Part shown: one piece after another, positions 15,906-23,035 of the stretch
Numbering within the stretch: the stretch's first letter is position 1
Layout: each line of letters begins with the position of its first letter
Source of the DNA: Cyclobacteriaceae bacterium
Lineage (GTDB): Bacteria; Bacteroidota; Bacteroidia; Cytophagales; Cyclobacteriaceae
Assembly: GCA_028289505.1 (NCBI GenBank)
Contig: JANQPK010000018.1
Span: 1-24,039 of the forward strand
Direction of reading: 5' to 3'
Length of the DNA stretch: 24,039 nt
The notes under the pieces: generated by a model
The model's database searches: none
What the model was told of the DNA's origin: nothing
Seen by the model: only the letters and a program-made list of their open reading frames with translations
Translations under genes and position numbers: made by a program

Positions 15906-16745
15906 TTAGGGTTGAATAGTTTCAATTTCGTTTATTGCCAGACGTGTACATTGCATTATGATGTCTTGCAAATCAGTTCCCTTACTATTTAAGGGGTCTA
16001 TAACAGCCACTAAATCGGTTCGTAGTTGATAAAGTTTTTCTCTGGATTCATCTTCAGATGATCTTACCATCTCAATTTTCATCAGTTCTTCCCGTTTAGT
16101 CTGTTTAGAATTGTAAATACCTGCTAGTTCGGTGCATTGATGACAGGCACCATTCTTATTAATTAGCGCACAACGGTTATCAAAAATGTCAGTCATGATT
16201 TTTCTTCCGTTGAAGAGAAGATGTTTTATGACACCTTCTGATTTATTGAGGATAGCTGCAATTTCCTTTCGCGAAAACCAATAAATGTCTTTAAGAATAA
16301 TTGCTATCTGCTGTTCGATAGTCAGTGTTTTAGAAATACAGGTAAAACAAAAATCAATATGTTCTTTGATTTCGTATCGTCCACGATTGGAAGTTTGATT
16401 AGTCATCACGAAAAGCTGTTGAATGTATTCAGTCGACATAGCCAGCGATTTGGCTTGGTCTTGAGCATTGGGCAGCCAACGTTTTCTCTTTTTTAAAAAA
16501 TCATAGGCAAGATTGGTGGCTATTTGAAACACCCAGGTTTTGAATGTCGAATCTCCATTAAAGGTGGAGATTTTGTCAAATGCCTTAACAAAAGTATCAT
16601 GGGTCAAATCATCGGTATCATTTCTATCGGTCAATAATCGATATAGGTATGATTTTAAATGTGGTTGTAACTCAGCAAATAGACTCTGGAAGGCTTTTAT
16701 ATCGCCTTCCAAAGCCTTTTCTAAATTATTATTTTCGGTTTCCAT
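15906..16745 (-). CDS. ECF-type sigma factor with cysteine-bearing C-terminal extension
   Basis: The protein has sigma region 2 (DDLTHDTFVKAFDKISTF..., about residues 45-62, and FKTWVFQIATNLAYDFLKKRKR, residues 68-89) and region 4 (LTIEQQIAIILKDIYWFSRKEIAAILNKSEGVIKHLL, about 141-177), so it is an extracytoplasmic-function sigma factor. Unlike minimal ECF factors (about 180-200 residues) it runs to 279. After region 4 an extension carries Cys192, Cys201 and Cys204 in CALINKNGACHQC, plus Cys133/Cys136 between regions 2 and 4, a plausible metal- or redox-responsive element. No anti-sigma gene is adjacent, so the extension may regulate activity. It lies 11 bases downstream of the SDR-like gene, on the same mRNA. 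Start: ATG 16745; a GTG at 16748 is immediately upstream. Confidence 0.9.
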   Translation of the reverse strand: METENNNLEKALEGDIKAFQSLFAELQPHLKSYLYRLLTDRNDTDDLTHDTFVKAFDKISTFNGDSTFKTWVFQIATNLAYDFLKKRKRWLPNAQDQAKSLAMSTEYIQQLFVMTNQTSNRGRYEIKEHIDFCFTCISKTLTIEQQIAIILKDIYWFSRKEIAAILNKSEGVIKHLLFNGRKIMTDIFDNRCALINKNGACHQCTELAGIYNSKQTKREELMKIEMVRSSEDESREKLYQLRTDLVAVIDPLNSKGTDLQDIIMQCTRLAINEIETIQP

Positions 16746-16756
16746 CACCGGGCAAC

Positions 16757-17557
16757 TTAGATTACACTAGTGGTTCCAAAATCCACATCCAGAATATGGC
16801 TATTAAAAGCTGCACCTGCGTCCGAAACCAAGAATGCGGCAACCTGAGCTGTATCACTGGTAGAAAGTGTAGTTTCTAGTAAACTTGAAATAGACATCTT
16901 TTCCGCCATCACCTCCGCTGGGATACCTATTGTTTTTGCATTCTGAACTGTGGTTTCCTGGATGGTCCTGGTTTCAGGCATAGCAGTTGGATTTATACAA
17001 ATTACTTTAATACCGGACATTCCAAATTCTGAAGCTAATACTCTGGTCAATCCTTCAATACCGGCACAAGCTGCTGTGATCCCAGACATAAAGGGTGTTT
17101 TTAATCTCGAAAGGCTTGCGGTAAGCATTAAGATAGTACCTTTACTCTCGGTTTGTTGCATATACTTAGCACTAATTCGTGCTGTCAAGAATTGTGAGCC
17201 TAATATAATTTCAAGAGGTTTCATGAACGTTTCAAAAGGTAATACCGTTGATGGCGTTCCATAACCTCCTGCTTCCGCTCTTATTCCTATACCGTTAAAG
17301 ACAATGTCGAGTCTCCCTTCTTTTTCAACAATTTGTTTTAAGAAGTCTTCTATTTCAGTTTCGTTAGTAGCATCCACTTGGTACGGTTTTGCGGAGTTGC
17401 CATTGGCATTGATATCATCTGAAAGAGTGTTTATCTCATGCCAGTTTCTCCCGGATACATAAATGATTGCTCCATCTCTAGCCATTTCTTTGGCTACATC
17501 ACCAGAGATTGCCCCATTGGCTGCAAATATTGCAGCCACTTTGTTTTGTAATTTCAT
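16757..17557 (-). CDS. Atypical short-chain dehydrogenase/reductase-like protein
   Basis: The 266-residue product has the SDR Rossmann layout: KVAAIFAANGAISGDVAKEMARDGA at the N-terminus, VSGRN at the end of strand 2, DAT before helix C, IVFNGIG in place of NNAG, and AGIEGLTRVLASEFG in helix 5. Two features are unusual. The glycine motif reads GAISGDV rather than TGxxxGxG, and at the YxxxK site the Tyr and Lys positions are Ile160 and Cys164; a serine before them remains. This matches a divergent SDR subgroup known to lack the classical pair, so activity is uncertain. I chose ATG 17557 (preceded by AAAGGA) over the ORF start at 17602. The sigma factor gene follows 11 bases downstream. Confidence 0.85.
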   Translation of the reverse strand: MKLQNKVAAIFAANGAISGDVAKEMARDGAIIYVSGRNWHEINTLSDDINANGNSAKPYQVDATNETEIEDFLKQIVEKEGRLDIVFNGIGIRAEAGGYGTPSTVLPFETFMKPLEIILGSQFLTARISAKYMQQTESKGTILMLTASLSRLKTPFMSGITAACAGIEGLTRVLASEFGMSGIKVICINPTAMPETRTIQETTVQNAKTIGIPAEVMAEKMSISSLLETTLSTSDTAQVAAFLVSDAGAAFNSHILDVDFGTTSVI

Positions 17558-17663
17558 AATCCTTTGTTTTTGATGGTTTATAGTCTTTAGACTTTTGAGC
17601 AAACCAAAACGGTCGGGGTTTTATCAAATATTTTTCGGATATCAGAAAATAGGTCTAATCACT

Positions 17664-18494
17664 TCATTGTTGGAACATCCATCTGTAGAGGTTTAAGTAG
17701 TCCAGTAGGATTGGCCGTCTTACTCGCTCCTCTTTGTTTTGAATGCTGTCAAGTGGAAGAATACAGCCAGCCCAATTCTCTTTGATTTCCATCCTCCAGT
17801 AGGGGCTTTCAGGAATGTGACGGTAATCCATTTTCCCATCTTTTGGGTAAGCTGACATGTAATAGTAGGGTTGATCTACTATTTGATCATTCATGGCCAA
17901 GCCAAATCCCACACCCATATTTTCATTGGCCTGTACATACACTCCGGTATCAAAATGATGCGGCCATATACGAACCTCTTGGATATGCTGGGTAAAGCCC
18001 AAAAAATCGGTACACATATGATTCGCTTGAGTACGGTATAGACACCATTCCTCCAAATTATCCAAGCTAATTGTTCTTACTGGATCATTCGCAAAATCAT
18101 AGTTCTCAATCTCATAATGTATAGGGTCAAATAACCCATTGGTCTCAAGTCCGATGTCGACAAAAGCCTCGGCTATTTGATACTCTAGTTGAGCGATTGT
18201 TTTTCCTGCTATGTCAAAGTGCAGTGCTGCTTCATATCGATTATTTATTAATTGAAACTGAAACTCAGAAAGGTGTAGGGTAAAAACGCAAAATCTTTCA
18301 TGGGCCTCAAACCACCTACCATAGAGCCTACGTGTGATTGGTTCGTAGTACAAATTGGTATGACTGTCATCCGCCTTAGCTGGAACATAAGTGCGGTTTA
18401 TTTTTGCTATAATCTGAGCAAGTAAATGAATACGCTGATCTGTGGCACAATACGGTCTCATTTCAATATCTTTCCTCCGTTTATACTTATCCAT
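17664..18494 (-). CDS. Conserved protein of unknown function, possibly DUF5996-like
   Basis: The 276-residue soluble protein has no signal peptide. Its N-terminal part (IHLLAQIIAKINRTYVPAK, about residues 22-40) and a WPHHFDTG motif (about 177-184) recall the layout of DUF5996 proteins (a 'HLxAQIxGKxR' start and a later H-F/SFD motif), but similarity is too weak for a firm call. The C-terminus PYWRMEIKENWAGCILPL is rich in aromatic residues. Start 18494 is preferred because GGAG lies a few bases upstream of it; an in-frame ATG at 18461 is the alternative. It is followed at 17557 by the SDR-like gene on the same strand with a 106-base gap. Function unknown. Confidence 0.75.
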   Translation of the reverse strand: MDKYKRRKDIEMRPYCATDQRIHLLAQIIAKINRTYVPAKADDSHTNLYYEPITRRLYGRWFEAHERFCVFTLHLSEFQFQLINNRYEAALHFDIAGKTIAQLEYQIAEAFVDIGLETNGLFDPIHYEIENYDFANDPVRTISLDNLEEWCLYRTQANHMCTDFLGFTQHIQEVRIWPHHFDTGVYVQANENMGVGFGLAMNDQIVDQPYYYMSAYPKDGKMDYRHIPESPYWRMEIKENWAGCILPLDSIQNKEERVRRPILLDYLNLYRWMFQQ

Positions 18495-18655
18495 TTACTC
18501 CGTCAATCTTAATATACACATTATTATTGGCCGGCCGATGACAGACAAGTATATGCTACTGCATTAAGTATTATTTGGTGTGTGAATTGCAACTTATTAC
18601 TAAAAGCGTCCGTCAAGACTAGAAAACATTCACTGATTAATATTTTCTATGCTTC

Positions 18656-18672
18656 TGATATATATCATGATA
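18656..18672. promoter_or_regulatory. Overlapping AT-rich palindromes upstream of the MbnP-like gene
   Basis: TGATATATATCA (18656-18667) is a perfect 12-base palindrome and overlaps TATCATGATA (18663-18672), a perfect 10-base palindrome. They lie about 55-70 bases before the ATG at 18726, where an operator would sit. High AT content makes chance palindromes common, so support is weak. Confidence 0.25.
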
Positions 18673-18725
18673 AGAATCCTCCGCTTATACGACATTGTAA
18701 GTTGGATCGTTAATAGACTTATAAT

Positions 18726-19493
18726 ATGAAAAATTGGATTTGTTTGGTGATGGCCTTTCTAGTGGTATTTTCCTGGTCCTGTGGTGACGATGATGAGGTT
18801 TCAATAGAATCATTCCCGGTGAACTTCAATTTTAGCTCTGAGGCAAATGGCCTGCAGTTGGAGCTCAATGAATTGCAGTATGAGAATGAAGCTGGGAATA
18901 CTTTTAGCGTGGAGAAGTTGCAGTATCTAATATCGGATGTATCACTTACTAGGGAGGACGGTTCTACCGTTGATCTGGAAGGATATCATTTTGTGGATGT
19001 TACCGACCCATCAACTACGGTATACGATAAAGGATTTACTGTAGAAGAAGGTGATTACACCGGTATTTCGTTTGTATTTGGATTTCGGGATGAAGACAAT
19101 ATTACAGGGGCTTATACGGATTTGAACGCGCTTAGCTGGAGCTGGCCGGAAATGCTGGGAGGTGGGTATCACTTTATGAAACTGGAGGGAAGATATGTCG
19201 ATACCAATACTAATACTGCAACTTATGCTACCCATATGGGGAACGCCAGGGAAATAACAGCTTCGGGAAATGTGATACACAGCAATTTTGTTGAGGTCAA
19301 TCTAGAACAATCTTTTACCATAAATGGTCCAGCTACCATTGGGATCATTATGGAAATTTCCAATTGGTATTCCAATCCTCATACCTGGGATCTTAATCTA
19401 TTAAATAATACCATTATGCCTAATTATGAAGCCCAAATCATGCTTAACGATAATGGGCATAATGTGTTCTCCGTTGAAGCTATTATTCAGTAG
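18726..19493 (+). CDS. mbnP: MbnP-like copper-binding lipoprotein
   Basis: The 255-residue protein starts with a lipoprotein signal (lipobox FSWSC, Cys19) followed by GDDDE, an acidic run like the export signal of surface lipoproteins in Bacteroidota. The mature part matches MbnP proteins: YLISDVSLTREDGS (67-80), YTGISFVFGFRDEDN (111-125), SWSWPEMLGGGYHFMKLEGR (137-156) and WYSNPHTW (214-221). In characterised pairs, MbnH oxidises a Trp of MbnP to kynurenine, which is then needed for Cu(I) binding; candidate Trps here are 138, 140, 214 and 221. The next gene encodes the di-heme partner and lies immediately downstream. Which Trp is modified cannot be told from sequence. Confidence 0.85.
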   Translation: MKNWICLVMAFLVVFSWSCGDDDEVSIESFPVNFNFSSEANGLQLELNELQYENEAGNTFSVEKLQYLISDVSLTREDGSTVDLEGYHFVDVTDPSTTVYDKGFTVEEGDYTGISFVFGFRDEDNITGAYTDLNALSWSWPEMLGGGYHFMKLEGRYVDTNTNTATYATHMGNAREITASGNVIHSNFVEVNLEQSFTINGPATIGIIMEISNWYSNPHTWDLNLLNNTIMPNYEAQIMLNDNGHNVFSVEAIIQ

Positions 19494-19501
19494 TGGCGAC
19501 C

Positions 19502-20587
19502 ATGGCAACTGCCAAGCATAGTTTAATCCTGCTGTTAGTTTTCTTTATAGTAGGTTGCGAGGATGATGATATGGGAGATATGGAAGTATTCGACCCAACT
19601 CCGTTCGAATTGGTTTTGCCTGCAGTACTGGAGCCATTTGAACCGCTGATGAAGATCCCAGATGATAACCCTTTGACCGTAGAGGGTGTGGCGTTGGGAA
19701 GAAAATTGTTTTTTGAACCCCGTTTATCTGCGGATGGCAGCTTATCCTGTGCCGGTTGTCACATTCCAAGTAAGTCATTTGCGGAGAATGAACAGTTCAG
19801 CACCGGAATAGACGGTATAGCGGGAAATAGGAATGCCCAAAATATTGTCAATCTGAGCTGGATGAACAGTTTGTTTTGGGATGGCCGTGCGAAAAGTATT
19901 GAGGACCAGGCACTGGAGCCGGTGGTCAATCCTATTGAGATGCACAACAGATGGTCCGAAGTTGAGCATGAATTAAGGTCCGATGAAGAATATCGGCAAC
20001 TATTTAAGGCGGCCTTTGGTACAGAAGACATAGACTCCATGCTGGTAGTGAAGGCTATAGCACAGTTTGAACGAACCTTGATCTCAGGAAACTCTGCATT
20101 CGATAAATACTTAAATGGGCAGCCCACCGGATGGAGACAGGAAGATTTTGACGCCGTGTTAAGAGGATTGGATGTTTTTATGGCTGAAGAGAAAGGAGAT
20201 TGCTTTCATTGTCATGGAGATCCCACCAACCCCTTTTGGACGGACAATATATTTCATAACAACGGGCTGGATGAAACCTTTTCAGATCTTGGGTTGGGGG
20301 CTATCACCGGATCTGAGAGTGATAACGGAAAATTCAAAACCCCGACCCTAAGGAACTTATTGTTTACCGCCCCCTATATGCATGACGGAAGATTTAACTC
20401 ACTGGAGGAGGTAGTGGAACATTATAGCACCGGATTAAAGAACTCGCCCACCATCGATCCATTGATGAAAAATATTGACCAGGGAGGTGTGCAATTATCA
20501 CCACAGGATAAATCAGACCTGATTATGTTTATGAAATCTCTAACCGACAGCAGCTTTATTACAAATCCCGATTTCCAGGATCCATAA
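19502..20587 (+). CDS. mbnH: MbnH-like di-heme cytochrome c peroxidase-family enzyme
   Basis: The 361-residue product has two heme c motifs, CAGCH (83-87 from ATG 19502) and CFHCH (234-238), and belongs to the CcpA/MauG/MbnH superfamily: FWDGRAKSIEDQALEPVVNPIEMH (125-148) and TAPYMHDGRF (289-298) are conserved blocks. A lipobox cysteine (Cys19 in IVGCEDDD) predicts an outer-membrane or surface lipoprotein. Partnered with MbnP, the expected reaction is peroxide-dependent oxidation of a MbnP Trp to kynurenine. The ORF also begins at a GTG at 19493 that overlaps the MbnP stop (TAGTG), so the two are certainly co-transcribed; ATG 19502 gives a compact signal peptide. Confidence 0.88.
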   Translation: MATAKHSLILLLVFFIVGCEDDDMGDMEVFDPTPFELVLPAVLEPFEPLMKIPDDNPLTVEGVALGRKLFFEPRLSADGSLSCAGCHIPSKSFAENEQFSTGIDGIAGNRNAQNIVNLSWMNSLFWDGRAKSIEDQALEPVVNPIEMHNRWSEVEHELRSDEEYRQLFKAAFGTEDIDSMLVVKAIAQFERTLISGNSAFDKYLNGQPTGWRQEDFDAVLRGLDVFMAEEKGDCFHCHGDPTNPFWTDNIFHNNGLDETFSDLGLGAITGSESDNGKFKTPTLRNLLFTAPYMHDGRFNSLEEVVEHYSTGLKNSPTIDPLMKNIDQGGVQLSPQDKSDLIMFMKSLTDSSFITNPDFQDP

Positions 20588-20633
20588 TAGTGTTCCAGCA
20601 GTTTGGGCATAATGATCTAATGTGAGCGAAATA

Positions 20634-20649
20634 CCAGAGATTGCCGGTC
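20634..20649 (+). repeat. 16-base direct repeat, copy 1
   Basis: CCAGAGATTGCCGGTC lies between the MbnH gene (ending 20587) and the convergent gene ending at 20710. A second copy with a single mismatch lies at 22194-22209, so the two bracket the 20710-22119 module. Flanking bases also agree partly (G-x-G-A-x-A upstream in both). Confidence 0.5.
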
Positions 20650-20709
20650 GGTTTTATTCTTGGATCACAATTTCTAAATTGGGTTCGCGAATGGTCAGAT
20701 TGAAATATA

Positions 20710-21291
20710 CTACCTTATTCTTTCCAATGGAATCTGCAATTGATGTGGTCTGTTTTCAGGCGTATCAAAAGGTGTTCCATCAACATGCTTTGCTCCCATA
20801 AACAGCAGTCCATGCTTAAAATATATCAAATCGTAATCCCCTACAATTTTTCCCTCAACAATATGGAACATCGGAAATGCTTTGCCTAAAATGTCTTGCT
20901 TAACTTGATTTTCAAAAGGGATCATGCCCTGTGGTAACGCCATGTTAAGCATTTCAGCTGCTTGAGGGTTTAGTGGCGTCACTCCAAAACCTTCGTCCAG
21001 CATATAGTCAATTTTCCATGCGCCTTCAGCAATAGGATGTTGTTCCCCCCAAATTAAATTACCCTTAAACTCAAATTCCATGATAGGTACTTGCCCGTAA
21101 TTATCGATAAATAATGTAATGGTCCCCACAAATTTGTCATCTGGCAAATACTTGAAATTTCGTTTCAAATAAGTTGATTCAATTTTCCCGCTACCTGTTC
21201 TGTCTTCGGTAGGTCTTAGTTCAACTGAAAGGCTTTGCCATTCGCCAAAAGCATATTTTTTGACTTCTTCTAAGGTTATAGGGTTTTCCAT
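20710..21291 (-). CDS. Soluble protein of unknown function, lipocalin-size beta-rich
   Basis: The 193-residue product has no signal peptide or membrane helix. It starts ITLEEVKKYAFGEWQSLSVEL and alternates short strands, with a C-terminal block DLIYFKHGLLFMGAKHVDG followed by FDTPENRPHQLQIPLER, which looks like the conserved end of a small beta-barrel (lipocalin-like) domain. I do not recognise a named family. It is transcribed with the Spy-like gene 57 bases upstream on the minus strand and is near a divergent HxlR regulator, suggesting a regulated stress or detoxification function. Confident as a gene, not as to function. Confidence 0.8.
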   Translation of the reverse strand: MENPITLEEVKKYAFGEWQSLSVELRPTEDRTGSGKIESTYLKRNFKYLPDDKFVGTITLFIDNYGQVPIMEFEFKGNLIWGEQHPIAEGAWKIDYMLDEGFGVTPLNPQAAEMLNMALPQGMIPFENQVKQDILGKAFPMFHIVEGKIVGDYDLIYFKHGLLFMGAKHVDGTPFDTPENRPHQLQIPLERIR

Positions 21292-21348
21292 TTTTTAGTT
21301 GTTTACCAGTTTGATGATGAGTTGCACAAAGTGAGGATGATCGCCGCC

Positions 21349-21663
21349 TCACACTTGCAAATGCTTCTGCTGTTCAACTGTCAGCACATTTTTTAGGTCT
21401 TTTTCCCATTTTTGAACAGATTGAACAATAATCTCTTTATTCCTTCCTGCCTGGTAAGCTTCATCATGGGCTCTTGAACGTTGAAGATTGATTGCATAAA
21501 CTTTATCTTTTTGCTCGACTGTTAAGTTTAGATGTCGAGCCATCTTTTCTGTTGTTCGTTTGACTGCCTTCTCTTCTGACAGTTTCGATTGAGCAAACGC
21601 CTTAATTCCGATCGCAAAAACAACAATAATTAGGCCTCCAAAAATGATTCCTTTGATCTCCAT
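21349..21663 (-). CDS. Small periplasmic protein, Spy/CpxP (LTXXQ)-like
   Basis: The 104-residue product has a signal peptide or N-terminal membrane anchor (MEIKGIIFGGLIIVVFAIGIKAFAQ) and a short helical mature part with two LTVEQ motifs (47-51 and 94-98), the LTxxQ signature of Spy/CpxP-like periplasmic proteins that act as chaperones or stress sensors. It is shorter than E. coli Spy (161 residues), so it may be a minimal form. It is divergent from the HxlR regulator across a 117-base gap and probably under its control. The next gene downstream on the minus strand is the 193-residue protein. Confidence 0.75.
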   Translation of the reverse strand: MEIKGIIFGGLIIVVFAIGIKAFAQSKLSEEKAVKRTTEKMARHLNLTVEQKDKVYAINLQRSRAHDEAYQAGRNKEIIVQSVQKWEKDLKNVLTVEQQKHLQV

Positions 21664-21700
21664 TTTTTGTCTGTTTATAATTGATAGATCAAATTTCCAG

Positions 21701-21722
21701 TAAAAGTCTTATATTTAAAAGT
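21701..21722. promoter_or_regulatory. Direct TAAAAGT repeat in the HxlR divergent promoter region
   Basis: TAAAAGT occurs at 21701-21707 and again at 21716-21722, 15 bases apart, between the divergent Spy-like and HxlR genes. It is a possible regulator-binding site, but short and AT-rich. Confidence 0.2.
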
Positions 21723-21780
21723 AGTTATAATAAAATGATATAGTCATGATATTCATACTAATATTGAAAATCAGTTTATT

Positions 21781-22119
21781 GTGGTCAAAAATGATTTGAA
21801 AAAAAAATCAATAGCAGTTTCCGATTGTCCTGTTACTTACACGATGAGTATGATTGGTGGAAAATGGAAGCCTATAATTTTATACCTTATATCAAAAGGT
21901 GCAAATCGATTCGGGATTCTGGAAAGAGGAATTGACGGGATCAGCAAACAGATGTTGACCAAACAATTGCGAGAAATGGAAGATGATGGTATCTTGATCC
22001 GAAAGATTTTTGCTGAAATTCCTCCAAGGGTTGAGTACTCTATTTCCGATAAAGGGAAGTCTCTTTTTCCAATAATTGATGCAATGCGCTGTTGGGGTGA
22101 GTCTAGTTTGAAGGTTTAA
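21781..22119 (+). CDS. HxlR-family winged-helix transcriptional regulator
   Basis: The 112-residue protein matches the HxlR family: CPVTYTMSMIGGKWKPIILYLI (16-37), the recognition-helix region GISKQMLTKQLREMEDDGILIRK (53-75), and the wing PPRVEYSISDKGKSL (81-95). A cysteine (Cys16) just before the first helix is at the position used for thiol/electrophile sensing in several HxlR proteins, so it may respond to reactive electrophiles or redox stress. Start is GTG at 21781; no in-frame ATG precedes the domain. It is divergent from the Spy-like gene and likely regulates it. Confidence 0.92.
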   Translation: MVKNDLKKKSIAVSDCPVTYTMSMIGGKWKPIILYLISKGANRFGILERGIDGISKQMLTKQLREMEDDGILIRKIFAEIPPRVEYSISDKGKSLFPIIDAMRCWGESSLKV

Positions 22120-22185
22120 ATAAATGTTGTTGTTAAGACCTTTAAGTGGTCTATCGATTAAACTTTCGAACTTTTGGGTCATTCA

Positions 22186-22211
22186 GTGACAGGCCAGAGG
22201 TTGCCGGTCAC
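22186..22211. other. Hairpin-forming inverted repeat downstream of the HxlR gene
   Basis: GTGACAGGC (22186-22194) pairs with GCCGGTCAC (22203-22211) with a single A-G mismatch and an eight-base loop. It is about 65 bases past the HxlR stop. Neither strand has a clear T-run after it, so it may be a structured 3' end or a DNA site rather than a standard intrinsic terminator. It overlaps copy 2 of the 16-base repeat. Confidence 0.4.
22194..22209 (+). repeat. 16-base direct repeat, copy 2
   Basis: CCAGAGGTTGCCGGTC, one mismatch (A/G) to copy 1 at 20634-20649, same orientation. It lies inside the hairpin at 22186-22211, in the 217-base gap between the HxlR gene and the UDG-family gene. The rest of that gap shows nothing else I can support. 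Confidence 0.5.
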
Positions 22212-22336
22212 ATATAAATTGCTTTAATCAGTTAATACTTGAGGTAGCGCTTTAAGGTAGCCCATTGAAACTAAAAATTTATCCATCTTATTGACCGTAT
22301 CGATAAATGGGCCATTGAATTTTTTCCCATCCCTTG

Positions 22337-22906
22337 TTAATAAAACTTTCCGATTCTTCTTTGTAGTTCAGGAATTACAAACTCTTCAAACCATTTATTT
22401 TTCTTTAGCCATATATTATTCCTTGGTGAAGGATGTGGAAGAGGTAAATAAGCTGGAAGATATTCTGTATAATTCCTTACCGTATTGGTTAGATTGTTTT
22501 TGACAGAATTCTTTAAATAATAATTCTGCGCATAGCTTCCGATTAATAAAATTAGTTCCTTATTTTCAATCTGTCCTAGCACCAGGTCGTGCCATTTAGG
22601 AGCACACTCTGGCCTGGGGGGTAAATCTCCACTTTTTCCTTTACCTGGGTAACAAAACCCCATAGGTATTAGCGCAAACAGATCTTGGTTGTAGAACTCT
22701 TTTTTGGTTACACCTAACCAACTCCTCAACCGATCTCCACTTTTATCATCCCAGGGTATTCCTGTTCGATGGACAATGCTTCCAGGTGCTTGACCAATAA
22801 TGACAACTTTACTCTCATTTGAAGCTGAAAGTACTGGATTAACCCCATGACTTAAATGAGGTAAGCAAATTTTGCAATCCTTTACTTTGGCAATCAGGGA
22901 ATTCAA
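22337..22906 (-). CDS. Uracil-DNA glycosylase superfamily protein
   Basis: The 189-residue protein carries the UDG-fold motifs in a recognisable order: IIGQAPGS (36-43, motif 1), SGDRLRSWLG (56-65), PMGFCYPGKG (81-90), GDLPPRPECAP (93-103) and HPSPRN (158-163, motif 2 with the catalytic-type His). It has a Cys pair at the N-terminus (Cys11, Cys14) and others (Cys85, Cys101), but not the classic four-Cys iron-sulfur arrangement of family 4, so subfamily is uncertain. Proteins of this subgroup are annotated only as UDG-family; base excision of uracil or other damaged bases is the likely but unproven role. Cytoplasmic. Antisense ORFs over this gene are shadows. Confidence 0.87.
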   Translation of the reverse strand: MNSLIAKVKDCKICLPHLSHGVNPVLSASNESKVVIIGQAPGSIVHRTGIPWDDKSGDRLRSWLGVTKKEFYNQDLFALIPMGFCYPGKGKSGDLPPRPECAPKWHDLVLGQIENKELILLIGSYAQNYYLKNSVKNNLTNTVRNYTEYLPAYLPLPHPSPRNNIWLKKNKWFEEFVIPELQRRIGKFY

Positions 22907-23035
22907 TTCTGCGTATTCTAGTTGCTACTTAAAACATTTGCCTAGTGGGATCAGCGCTATGCTGGGCCCGTTGATTGCAACAGAAATTTATCTAAAAATT
23001 GGCAGGACGACTTGGAACTTTTTCGTTAATTTATC

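Noticed and set aside
17603..17640. AAACC...GGTTT stem upstream of the SDR-like gene
   Set aside because: Short, A/T-rich stem with an unusual loop; could occur by chance and is not a clear terminator or operator.
18531..18538. GGCCGGCC palindrome in the gap upstream of the MbnP-like gene
   Set aside because: Only eight bases and GC-only; no second copy or context to suggest a function.
22291..22503. A 70-codon plus-strand ORF over the end of the UDG-family gene
   Set aside because: It overlaps a well-supported UDG-family gene antisense and its product has no plausible motif.
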